Notes under the pieces: generated by a model
Database searches by the model: none
Seen by the model: the letters and a program-made list of their open reading frames with translations, nothing else
What the model was told of the DNA's origin: nothing
Assembly: GCA_031260295.1 (NCBI GenBank)
Contig: JAIRKE010000074.1
Span: 1-64,000, forward strand
Origin: Azonexus sp.
GTDB taxonomy: Bacteria > Pseudomonadota > Gammaproteobacteria > Burkholderiales > Rhodocyclaceae
DNA length: 64,000 nt
Reading direction: 5' to 3'
Shown: piece after piece, positions 53,416-61,399 of the stretch
How the letters are laid out: every line of letters begins with the position of its first letter
Position numbering within the stretch: the first letter of the stretch is position 1
Translations under genes and position numbers: made by a program

Positions 53416-54195
53416 TCAATGGGTTTCACCCGCCAGTTCGGTCGGCTCTTCCGGCCGGTTGGATTCGATCAGGATACTGACCCGACGATTGCGCGCCCGG
53501 CCTTCCGCCGTCGTATTGGTCTCGACCGGCCGCGTTTCACCATAGCCGATCGCCGTCAGGCGCTCGGCGCCGACGCCGCCGTCGTTGAACAGGCGCAACA
53601 CGGTCGTCGCCCGCATCGCCGACAATTCCCAGTTGGACGGAAACTGGAGCGTCGCAATCGGCATGTTGTCGGTATGCCCCTCGACGATGATCGGGAAATC
53701 GGAGTTGGCCAGCACGGCCGCGATGGCACGCATGGCGCTGATCGATTCCGGTTCCAGGCGCGCCTGGCCGGGCTGGAACAGGACGCTGTCGTTGATCTCG
53801 ATGGTCACGCCGCGGCTGGTTTCCAGCAGGCGGACCTTACCCTGGGCAACCAGCGGTTGCAGGGCGGCCATGATCTCGTCGGCGATGTTTTTCATGCGCT
53901 GGCGCTGCTCCGCCTTGCGCGTATCCGGTACTTTGTCGACCTTGGCCACCGGCCGCGCCGCCACCGGCGGCGCCCCCTGGATGACCGCAATCGGCTGCCC
54001 ACCGGACTGCGCCGTCTGGTTACTGAATGCGTTGACCAGGGCATTCGACAGCACCTTGTACTTGCCTTCATTGACCGACGAGATGGCATACATCACGACG
54101 AAAAAGGCGAACAACAGGGTGATGAAATCGGCGTAGGAGACAAGCCAGCGCTCGAGGTTTTCGTGGTCCTCCTCGCGGCGGCGACGGCGGGCCAT
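53416..54195 (-). CDS. motD: Flagellar stator protein of the MotB/MotD family
   Basis: A 259-residue stator subunit. The basic N-terminus leads into one membrane helix (residues about 20-40) with the proton-binding aspartate D23 in SYADFITLLFAFFVVMYA. A plug/linker follows, then an OmpA-like peptidoglycan-binding domain (IIVEGHTDNMPI, then ELSAMRATTVLRLF). Position after motC in the fliA operon is typical of MotCD. It overlaps motC by one base (TAATG). Confidence 0.93.
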   Translation of the reverse strand: MARRRRREEDHENLERWLVSYADFITLLFAFFVVMYAISSVNEGKYKVLSNALVNAFSNQTAQSGGQPIAVIQGAPPVAARPVAKVDKVPDTRKAEQRQRMKNIADEIMAALQPLVAQGKVRLLETSRGVTIEINDSVLFQPGQARLEPESISAMRAIAAVLANSDFPIIVEGHTDNMPIATLQFPSNWELSAMRATTVLRLFNDGGVGAERLTAIGYGETRPVETNTTAEGRARNRRVSILIESNRPEEPTELAGETH

Positions 54196-54935
54196 TACAA
54201 CAGATAGCCCCGCAAACGGCCTTCGATGATGCGCGGATTGTCGCCCTGGGCGATGCCGACCAGACCGTCGATCACCATTTCGCGCACCACGACCATGCGG
54301 CCGATGTAGTACTTCAGCTTGCCGGCGATCGGTAGGTAGATCAGGTTCGCCAGGCCGACACCGTAGATGGTGGCAACGAAGGCGACGGCGATACCAGCAC
54401 CCAGTTTGCTCGGATCGGAGAGATTTTCCATCACATGAATCAGTCCCATCACCGCGCCAAGAATGCCGATGGTCGGCGAATAGCCGCCCGCCGCCTCCCA
54501 GATCTTGGCCGATTGCCGCCATTCATCCTCGAAGGTATTGATCTCGACTTCCAGCAACTCGCGAAGACGCTCGGGATCGGCACCATCGACCAGCAGTTGC
54601 AGGCCCTTGCGGGTAAACTCATCTTTCACCGCCGGAATGTAGTTTTCCAGCACCAGCAGACCTTCCTTGCGGGACACTTGGCTCCATCTCAGGATCTGGT
54701 CGATCATGCCCTTCTGCTCGATCACCGGCGGCACCCAAACCCATTTGGTCATTTTCAGGCCGCGCCGGAAGACATGAAAAGGGCTTTGCAGCAACACCGC
54801 GCCCAGGGTTCCACCAAGAACGATCAGCAAGGCCGTCGGCTGGGCCAGGGAAGCGACATGCCCTCCCTCCAGCATCTGACCGCCAAGAATCGCCACCATG
54901 CCGAGCAGCAGGCCGGCAACACTGATTTTATCCAA
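54195..54935 (-). CDS. motC: Flagellar stator protein of the MotA/MotC family
   Basis: A 246-residue membrane protein with four helices. DKISVAGLLLGMVAILGGQMLEGGH is the N-terminal segment, and AAGGYSPTIGILGAVMGLIHVMENLSDPSKLGAGIAVAFVATIYGVGLANL holds the two pore helices. It starts at a TTG (54935) overlapping the fliA stop by eight bases, preceded by GGGAAGG; the longer open frame upstream lies inside fliA. Confidence 0.93.
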   Translation of the reverse strand: MDKISVAGLLLGMVAILGGQMLEGGHVASLAQPTALLIVLGGTLGAVLLQSPFHVFRRGLKMTKWVWVPPVIEQKGMIDQILRWSQVSRKEGLLVLENYIPAVKDEFTRKGLQLLVDGADPERLRELLEVEINTFEDEWRQSAKIWEAAGGYSPTIGILGAVMGLIHVMENLSDPSKLGAGIAVAFVATIYGVGLANLIYLPIAGKLKYYIGRMVVVREMVIDGLVGIAQGDNPRIIEGRLRGYLL

Positions 54936-55680
54936 GCGCCTTCCCCTTACGCTTGCCAGCCACCTTGGGCAACTCGCCGGCAATCCGTGCCCGCACGCGG
55001 GCAATGGCTTGGCTGTGCAACTGGGAGACACGCGACTCGGTTACACCCATGATCTCGCCAATTTCACGCAAATTCAGATCCTGCTCGTAGTACAGGCCCA
55101 TCATCAGCTTCTCCCGTTCCGGCAGGCGGGCGATCGCATCGACCAGCCCCTGGCGGAGATCGCGATCCTCAAGAATGGAGGCCGGATCGGCATCGTTATC
55201 GGTCAGGTGACGGTCGAGAAAACTCTCGTCGCCATCACTGGAAAAATCGTCGAAATAGACGATCTGGTGGCCACGCGCCTCCTGCAGCGTGTGCTGGTAA
55301 TCGGCCAGCGACATGCCCAGCACCTCGGCCAATTCGCCTTCCGAGGGCACCCGGCCATGCTCGTGCTCAAGCTGGTTGATCGCTGCTTCGATGCGCCGCA
55401 GCTCCCGGCGCAGATTGCGCGGCAACCAGTCGTTCTCGCGCAGGCCGTCGAGCATTGCGCCGCGCACGCGCTGCGTGGCATAGGTTTCAAACTGGGCGCC
55501 GAAGCCTTCCTGATAGCGATCCATCGCATCGAGCAGCCCGATCATGCCGTTCTGCACCAGATCCTCGAACTGCACACTGGCCGGCAGGCGGGCCATCAGA
55601 TGATAGGCGATACGCTTCACCAGCGGCACGAAGCGCTGCACCAACTGTTCCCTGTCTGGCTGCCCGGCAGCGGTATACAT
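54928..55680 (-). CDS. fliA: Flagellar sigma factor sigma-28 FliA
   Basis: A 250-residue sigma factor. Region 2 (PLVKRIAYHLMARLPASVQFEDLVQNGMIGLLDAMDRY, then FETYATQRVRGAMLDGLR) and region 4 (LPEREKLMMGLYYEQDLNLREIGEIMGVTESRVSQLHSQAI) are complete. It reads sites such as those before fliC and flgM. The ATG at 55680 overlaps the flhG stop (TGATG). Confidence 0.97.
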   Translation of the reverse strand: MYTAAGQPDREQLVQRFVPLVKRIAYHLMARLPASVQFEDLVQNGMIGLLDAMDRYQEGFGAQFETYATQRVRGAMLDGLRENDWLPRNLRRELRRIEAAINQLEHEHGRVPSEGELAEVLGMSLADYQHTLQEARGHQIVYFDDFSSDGDESFLDRHLTDNDADPASILEDRDLRQGLVDAIARLPEREKLMMGLYYEQDLNLREIGEIMGVTESRVSQLHSQAIARVRARIAGELPKVAGKRKGKALG

Positions 55681-56567
55681 CAAGCTCGCAGTACGTTAGG
55701 GGTTATGCGTTGGCTCAAGTGTAACAGTTGCTGTATGAAATACTCGACACCGCCACCACCGTCGCTGCTCTGCCAATGCAGCAGTTCGCCGGCGATGTCG
55801 CGGAAAGCCGCCGCGACCGACGAATCCGGCGCCTGCACCAGGACCGGCCGGGCCAACTGGAAGGATTGCCGCAGCGCCTCGTCGAGCGGGATGGCGCCGG
55901 CGTATTCCAGTTGCGCGATACCGCGCTGGGCCGCGACTTGGGCAATGTTGTCGAAAATCGAACGGGCGTCGGCGTGACTACGTACCTTGTTGACCAGAAT
56001 ACGAAAATGGCGGCGGGAAAAAGCCTGGCTGACCTTCTTGATCAGCGAATAGGCCTCGGTAATCGAGGCGCTGCTGCCCGACAGCACCACCACCGCCTCC
56101 TGCGAGGCCAGACCGAAGGGGGAAAAACCACCGGGATGGGCCATGCTGGCATCGACCAGGATCACGTCAACCGGCCGTTCCAGCCCCGACATGGCGTCGA
56201 GCAAGGTCTGCTGCTGCGCCAGCGACAACTTACCGAGCTTCTTGACGGCGCGCGCAGCAGGTAGGATGCGCAGGCTGTGCATCGGCTGCAGCAACACTTG
56301 CGCCAGGCCGATTTCGCGCTGCACGACGTTGAGCAGGTCGTAGCGTGCCATCAGGCCGAAGGAGGCGGCAATGTCGTCGCGCGCGGCATGCTCGTCGATG
56401 ATCAGCACTTCCTTGCCGAGGCGGGCCAGGGCCACGCCGAGATTGGCCACGGCGACGCTGCGCCCGACGCCTTCGCAACCGGCGACGAACGTCACCACCT
56501 GTAGTTGCTGGCCGCCGCCGAGCAGCCGGCGCAGTCCGGCCGCCTGGTCGGCGCGAAAATCAGCCAT
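55680..56567 (-). CDS. flhG: MinD-like flagellar number regulator FlhG
   Basis: A 295-residue MinD/ParA-family protein. The P-loop region reads VAGCEGVGRS where active FlhG/MinD have KGGVGK: both lysines are lost. VDVILVDASMAHPGGFSPFG replaces the usual switch II. The N-terminus (ADFRADQAAGLRRLL) keeps the DQAxGLR motif that stimulates FlhF GTPase. It may bind nucleotide poorly. It overlaps flhF by eight bases. Confidence 0.9.
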   Translation of the reverse strand: MADFRADQAAGLRRLLGGGQQLQVVTFVAGCEGVGRSVAVANLGVALARLGKEVLIIDEHAARDDIAASFGLMARYDLLNVVQREIGLAQVLLQPMHSLRILPAARAVKKLGKLSLAQQQTLLDAMSGLERPVDVILVDASMAHPGGFSPFGLASQEAVVVLSGSSASITEAYSLIKKVSQAFSRRHFRILVNKVRSHADARSIFDNIAQVAAQRGIAQLEYAGAIPLDEALRQSFQLARPVLVQAPDSSVAAAFRDIAGELLHWQSSDGGGGVEYFIQQLLHLSQRITPNVLRA

Positions 56568-57993
56568 GATGCGCCCCGACCGCCATCATGCCGGCATTGG
56601 CCATCATCAGCACCGGCTCGATGCCGGCATGCTTGTGCGGCGAGGCTTCCGGCAGATCCTTGAAGGCGCGATGCAGCAGGTAGCTACGATTGGGCAGATG
56701 CAGATCCTCCGGCACCCGTTGTCCGTTGGAGACATAGTGCAGGCGCAGGCCGTGGCGCATGATCACGTCCAGGGCGGTGGCCAGGCTGGCGGCCTCGTCG
56801 ATCTTGGTCAGGATGCAGCCGGCCAGACGGTCACCCTGGTAGGCACGGACCACGTCGTCAAGCGTGTCGCCGCGCGAGGTCGACGACAGCAGCAGCAGGC
56901 GCTGCACGGCGCAGCCGGCCAGCATGTCGGTCAGTTCCGGCACCAGCTTGTCCTTCTGGCTCATGCCCATGGTGTCGATCAGGACCATGTGCTTGTGCTG
57001 TAGTTCTTTCAGGGTCTGCCGCAGTTCGCCGGCATCTTTCACCAGATACACCGAGACGCCGAGGATGCGGCCATAAATGCGCAATTGCTCGTGGGCGCCG
57101 ATCCGGTAGCCATCGGTGGTGACCAGGGCGACTTTGTTCGGCCCGTGGCGGAGCACGCAGCGCGCCGCCCGCTTGGCGGTAGTGGTGGTCTTGCCGACCC
57201 CGGTCGGCCCGACCAGGGCATAGACGCCGCCACGGTCGACAATGTCGGTATCGCTGCCGACGGTCAGCAACGAGCGGTCGGCGGCTCCCTTGACCCAGGC
57301 CATGGCCTGAACGCCGTTCATCTCGGACGGCAGGTCGCTCAGCAAGTCGCGGACGAAGCGGGGCGAGAAGCCGGCATCAAGCATCTGGCGCAGAACTTCC
57401 GTCTTCACCGGGGCCGAACGGGCCGTTTCACCCCAGGCGAAGCCGGCCAAATGTTGTTCGACGATCTTGCGCAGCGAGCGGATCTCGTCCATGACCTCCA
57501 TCGGCACCACTTCGGCGGCGCGGCGCGGCGCTTCGGCCTGCGGCGCCGGCGCGCTCTGCAGCGGCGCCTGTGGCCGCGCGGCCTCGAAGTTGCGCAACGC
57601 GCCGGTCCGGGGAATGCCGGCATTGACGGTGCCGGTCGGACGGGAAGTGGATGCCGGAGCAGCAGTCATCACCGCCGGACGTTGCGCAGCGGCCGGCGGC
57701 AGGCCGGGAATGGCGTGCCGGACCGCAGCCGCCTGGGCGCGCGCGGCGCTGAGCGAAACGCGATAATCGTCGTCACCGTCGGCAACCAACGGGCGACGCT
57801 CGGGCGGCGGGGCCGCTACGTCGGCCACCATCGTCGGCGCGATCATTACCATGTCGCGGGCGGCAACCGCCATGATCTCGACGCCGCCGGGAACTCCCCG
57901 GTTGGATAGGATGATCGCGTCGTTGCCGAGCGTCTCCTTGACTTTGCGCAAGGCATCCCGCGGATTAGCGGCGATGAATTTTCTGACGTTCAT
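56560..57993 (-). CDS. flhF: Flagellar placement GTPase FlhF
   Basis: A 477-residue SRP-type GTPase that sets the site of flagellar assembly. The N-terminal basic domain (NVRKFIAANPRDALRKVKETLGNDAIILSNR) is followed by a Pro/Ala-rich linker and the NG domain with GPTGVGKTTTTAK, TTDGYRIGAHEQLRIYG, DTMGMSQKD and LTKIDEA. It overlaps flhA and flhG, and its presence suggests polar flagella. Confidence 0.96.
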   Translation of the reverse strand: MNVRKFIAANPRDALRKVKETLGNDAIILSNRGVPGGVEIMAVAARDMVMIAPTMVADVAAPPPERRPLVADGDDDYRVSLSAARAQAAAVRHAIPGLPPAAAQRPAVMTAAPASTSRPTGTVNAGIPRTGALRNFEAARPQAPLQSAPAPQAEAPRRAAEVVPMEVMDEIRSLRKIVEQHLAGFAWGETARSAPVKTEVLRQMLDAGFSPRFVRDLLSDLPSEMNGVQAMAWVKGAADRSLLTVGSDTDIVDRGGVYALVGPTGVGKTTTTAKRAARCVLRHGPNKVALVTTDGYRIGAHEQLRIYGRILGVSVYLVKDAGELRQTLKELQHKHMVLIDTMGMSQKDKLVPELTDMLAGCAVQRLLLLSSTSRGDTLDDVVRAYQGDRLAGCILTKIDEAASLATALDVIMRHGLRLHYVSNGQRVPEDLHLPNRSYLLHRAFKDLPEASPHKHAGIEPVLMMANAGMMAVGAHHG

Positions 57994-60083
57994 GTTGTAG
58001 TACCCCCAATCACCGAGGTCACCTTGATGATTCGATTTTCTGGAACTTCGCTATGCGCCAGCACCTTCAACTGGGTGACGGAGCGGCGCAGGAAACGGGA
58101 TAGGAGCAGGCGCAGGCTGCTCGGCACCAGCAATACCGCCGGCATGCCGAGGCTTTCCTGACGCTGGGCGGCGGCGGCCGCTTCACGCACCAGCGTGTCG
58201 GCCAGCCCCGGCTCGAAGCTGGTGTTTTCGCTACCGCCGGCGACGGCCTGCATGAGCAAGCGCTCAAGCGACGGATCGAGCGACATGACCTGCATTTCGC
58301 CATTGCCGGGGAAGAGTTGCTGGACGATGGCGCGGCCCAGGGCGTTGCGTACCTGGCCGAGCAGTTCGTCGGCGTTCTGGGTGCGGCTGGCGTGGTCGGC
58401 GACGGTTTCGATGATGGTGCGCATGTCGCGGATATGCACGCCTTCGTCGAGCAGGCTCTGTAGCACTTTCTGCAAGGTGCCCAGCGGCAGGACCTTGGGC
58501 ACCAGGTCTTCGACCAGCTTGGGCATTTCCTTGGCCAGATGGTCGAGCAGTTGCTGCACCTCCTGACGGCCCAGCAATTCGCCGGCGTGGGTCAAAATCA
58601 GGTGGTTCAGGTGGGTGGCGACAACGGTCGAGGCGTCGACGACGGTATAGCCATAGGCTTGCGCATTATCACGCAGGCCGACATCGATCCAGACCGCCGG
58701 CAGACCGAAGGCCGGATCGATGGTGGGCGTGCCGTTCAGGGTGCCGGCCACGCGGCCGGGGTTGATCGCCAGAAGCTGGCCGGCATAAGCTTCGCCGGCG
58801 CCGAGTTCGACGCCCTTGAGCAGGATGCGGTAAGCGTTCGGCTTCAATTCGAGGTTGTCGCGGATATGCACCGGCGACACCAGGAAACCGACTTCCTGGG
58901 CGAATTTCTTGCGGATGCCGCGGATGCGGCGCAGCAGTTCGCCGTCCTGCGATTTGTCCACCAGCGGGATCAGGCGATAACCGACTTCCAGGCCGAGCAC
59001 GTCGAGCGGCGCGACATCGCTCCAACTGGCCTCGACCGCTTCCGGCACCGAGGTCGGCGCGACCGTGACCGGCGGCGCCGCGGCGATGCGCTGCTCGCGC
59101 TGCCCCATGCGCCAGGCCAGATAGCCAGTGGTGCTGGCCAGCAGCAGGAAAACCAGATTCGGCATGCCCGGAATCAGACCGAGGGTACCGATGATGCCGG
59201 CGGTGATGGCCAGCGACTTCGGATTGCGGAACATCTGTCCGAGCACCTGCTGGCCGACATCGCGGTCGTCGGAAACGCGAGTCACCACCAGACCGGCGGC
59301 AATTGAGATGATCAGGCCGGGAATCTGGGCCACCAGACCGTCGCCGATGGTCAACAGAGTGTAGGTCTTGCCGGCGACGGCAAAATCCATGTTGTGCTGG
59401 AAGATGCCAATAAACAGGCCACCGACGATATTGATCAACATGATGATGATGCCGGCGATGGCATCGCCACGGACGAATTTCGAAGCACCGTCCATCGACC
59501 CGTAGAACTCGGACTCGCGGGCGACATCCTGGCGGCGCTGCCGTGCCTCGTCCTCGCCGATCAGGCCGGCGTTGAGGTCGGCGTCGATGGCCATCTGCTT
59601 GCCGGGCATCGCATCGAGCGCGAAGCGGGCGGACACTTCGGCCACCCGGCCGGCACCCTTGGTGATCACCATGAAGTTGATGATCACCAGAATCATGAAG
59701 ACGACGATACCGACCGCGAAATTGCCGCCGACCAGGAAGTGGCCGAAGGCCTCGATCACCTTACCGGCGGCAGCCGGGCCGGTATGCCCCTCGATCAGCA
59801 CGACCCGGGTCGAGGCAACGTTGAGCGACAGGCGCAGCAGCGTGGTTACCAGCAGCACGGTCGGAAAGACGGAAAAATCCAGGGTTTTCTGGGTATTGAT
59901 GGCGACCAGCAGCACTAGCACCGAGATGGCGATATTGAAGGTGAACAGCAGATCGAGAACGAAGGCCGGCAGCGGCAGCACCATCATCGCCAGGATCATC
60001 ATGATCAGCATCGGCGCCGCCAATTGGGTGACGTTCAGCCGCCCAAGGAAGTTCTGCATGCCGAGCGAGGAGGAAGTCGCCAT
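57990..60083 (-). CDS. flhA: Flagellar export gate protein FlhA
   Basis: A 697-residue membrane protein with about eight helices in the first 330 residues. FHIPEP-type conserved block appears as ARFALDAMPGKQMAIDADLNAGLI, and the long cytoplasmic domain forms the nonameric ring that docks chaperone-substrate complexes. Full family length. One base separates it from flhB. Confidence 0.97.
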   Translation of the reverse strand: MATSSSLGMQNFLGRLNVTQLAAPMLIMMILAMMVLPLPAFVLDLLFTFNIAISVLVLLVAINTQKTLDFSVFPTVLLVTTLLRLSLNVASTRVVLIEGHTGPAAAGKVIEAFGHFLVGGNFAVGIVVFMILVIINFMVITKGAGRVAEVSARFALDAMPGKQMAIDADLNAGLIGEDEARQRRQDVARESEFYGSMDGASKFVRGDAIAGIIIMLINIVGGLFIGIFQHNMDFAVAGKTYTLLTIGDGLVAQIPGLIISIAAGLVVTRVSDDRDVGQQVLGQMFRNPKSLAITAGIIGTLGLIPGMPNLVFLLLASTTGYLAWRMGQREQRIAAAPPVTVAPTSVPEAVEASWSDVAPLDVLGLEVGYRLIPLVDKSQDGELLRRIRGIRKKFAQEVGFLVSPVHIRDNLELKPNAYRILLKGVELGAGEAYAGQLLAINPGRVAGTLNGTPTIDPAFGLPAVWIDVGLRDNAQAYGYTVVDASTVVATHLNHLILTHAGELLGRQEVQQLLDHLAKEMPKLVEDLVPKVLPLGTLQKVLQSLLDEGVHIRDMRTIIETVADHASRTQNADELLGQVRNALGRAIVQQLFPGNGEMQVMSLDPSLERLLMQAVAGGSENTSFEPGLADTLVREAAAAAQRQESLGMPAVLLVPSSLRLLLSRFLRRSVTQLKVLAHSEVPENRIIKVTSVIGGTTT

Positions 60084-61217
60084 TTACGCCGCCTCCGGCA
60101 CCAGTTCGGGCGGCACCGGCAAATTGCGCGGCGGCACCGGATAGGCGCCGCCGTTCTGCCGCCAGCCGGCCAACTGGTACACATAAGCGAGAACCTCCGC
60201 CACGGCGTTATACAAGGCGGAGGGGATTTCGGCATCGAGGTCGGCGTGCTTGTTCAAGGCCCGCGCCAAGGACGCTGCTTCGAGTATCGGCACGCCATGC
60301 TGGCTGGCGATTTCGCGAATCTTCAAGGCAATCGTGCCGGCGCCCTTGGCCACCACCTTCGGCGCATTCATCCCGGTCTTGTAGGACAGGGCGACGGCAA
60401 AATGCGTCGGGTTGGTGACCACGACATTGGCCTCCGGCACCGCCGCCATCATGCGGCGGCGGGCAGCCTCCATTTGCAGGCTGCGGATGCGCCCCTTGAC
60501 GTGCGGGTCGCCCATCATTTCCTTCATTTCGCGCCGCACCTCATCCTTGGTCATCTTCAACTTGTGGAAGTATTGCCAGATCTGGAACGGCACATCGGCG
60601 ACCACCACCAGCGCCAGCGTCGACACGAGAATCAGGAAGCAGAAGGAAATCAGGCGGCCAGCATGCGACAAGGCCAAATCTACCGGCTCGGCCAGCAGAC
60701 CGAAGATTTCCGCGCGCGAATTCCAGATCAGCAGTACGGCGACGCCACCGACCAGACCCGCCTTGAGCACGGCCTTGCCGAGTTCCATCAAGCTGTTCCA
60801 CGAGAACATCCGGCCGATGCCGGACAGCGGATTGATGCGCTTGGGATCAGGTGCCAGGGCCTGCGGCGAAAACACCCAGGCATTGAGGAAGAAAGGCGGC
60901 AGCAGGGCGGCCAACACAAGCACAGCCATCAACGGCGCTATCAGAAATAGTGCATCGCTGAACACCGCGCCGAGATGCGGCACTAGCAGACCGGGATTGC
61001 GAGCCAGCTCGTTATCGATGGTAAAGGCCTCGCGCGCGATCATCGTCGCCCGCCGGACAAACCAACCACCGATCATCCAAATGGTGGCGGCGGAGGTCAT
61101 CAGCACCAGAAATGTACCGAGTTCGCGCGAATGGGGAACCTGGCCTTTTTCACGCGCCTGCTCGATTCGCCTAGCTGTAGGCTCCTCAGTTTTCTCGAGA
61201 TCGCTCTCTTCCGCCAT
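60084..61217 (-). CDS. flhB: Flagellar export switch protein FlhB
   Basis: A 377-residue protein with four membrane helices and a cytoplasmic domain carrying the autocleavage motif NPTH (VVTNPTHFAVAL). Cleavage there, triggered by FliK, shifts export from rod/hook to filament substrates. EESDLEKTEEPTARRIEQAREKGQVPHSREL is the N-terminal signature. First gene of flhBAFG-fliA-motCD; a TATAAT-like box lies upstream. Confidence 0.97.
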   Translation of the reverse strand: MAEESDLEKTEEPTARRIEQAREKGQVPHSRELGTFLVLMTSAATIWMIGGWFVRRATMIAREAFTIDNELARNPGLLVPHLGAVFSDALFLIAPLMAVLVLAALLPPFFLNAWVFSPQALAPDPKRINPLSGIGRMFSWNSLMELGKAVLKAGLVGGVAVLLIWNSRAEIFGLLAEPVDLALSHAGRLISFCFLILVSTLALVVVADVPFQIWQYFHKLKMTKDEVRREMKEMMGDPHVKGRIRSLQMEAARRRMMAAVPEANVVVTNPTHFAVALSYKTGMNAPKVVAKGAGTIALKIREIASQHGVPILEAASLARALNKHADLDAEIPSALYNAVAEVLAYVYQLAGWRQNGGAYPVPPRNLPVPPELVPEAA

Positions 61218-61243
61218 AGCCGTCTTCAGGGATTGTTGGGGCT

Positions 61244-61249
61244 ATTATA
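61244..61249 (-). promoter_or_regulatory. Possible sigma-70 -10 box of the flhB operon
   Basis: A perfect TATAAT on the minus strand about 27 bases before the flhB start. The sequence at the usual -35 position is AT-rich and does not match TTGACA. No sigma-54 or sigma-28 motif is seen in this gap, so early housekeeping-type expression is plausible. Confidence 0.4.
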
Positions 61250-61350
61250 GGAAAAAACCAAGAAAATTAAATAGGTACGAGTGTTTTTTTAGCTGGTTTA
61301 TGAAGTGTTGCCCACAAGCTCATGACAACATGGTTAACCCGCAAAAAGAA

Positions 61351-61372
61351 GAGAGGGGGCAAGCCCCCTCTC
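61351..61372 (-). terminator. Rho-independent terminator after cheA
   Basis: A perfect palindromic hairpin (GAGAGGGGGC and its complement with a two-base loop) followed, on the minus strand, by TTCTTTTT at 61350-61343. It lies about 28 bases after the cheA stop and separates the cheA transcript from flhB. Confidence 0.9.
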
Positions 61373-61399
61373 AACTCATTCGTTAGCGAAAAATGCGAA

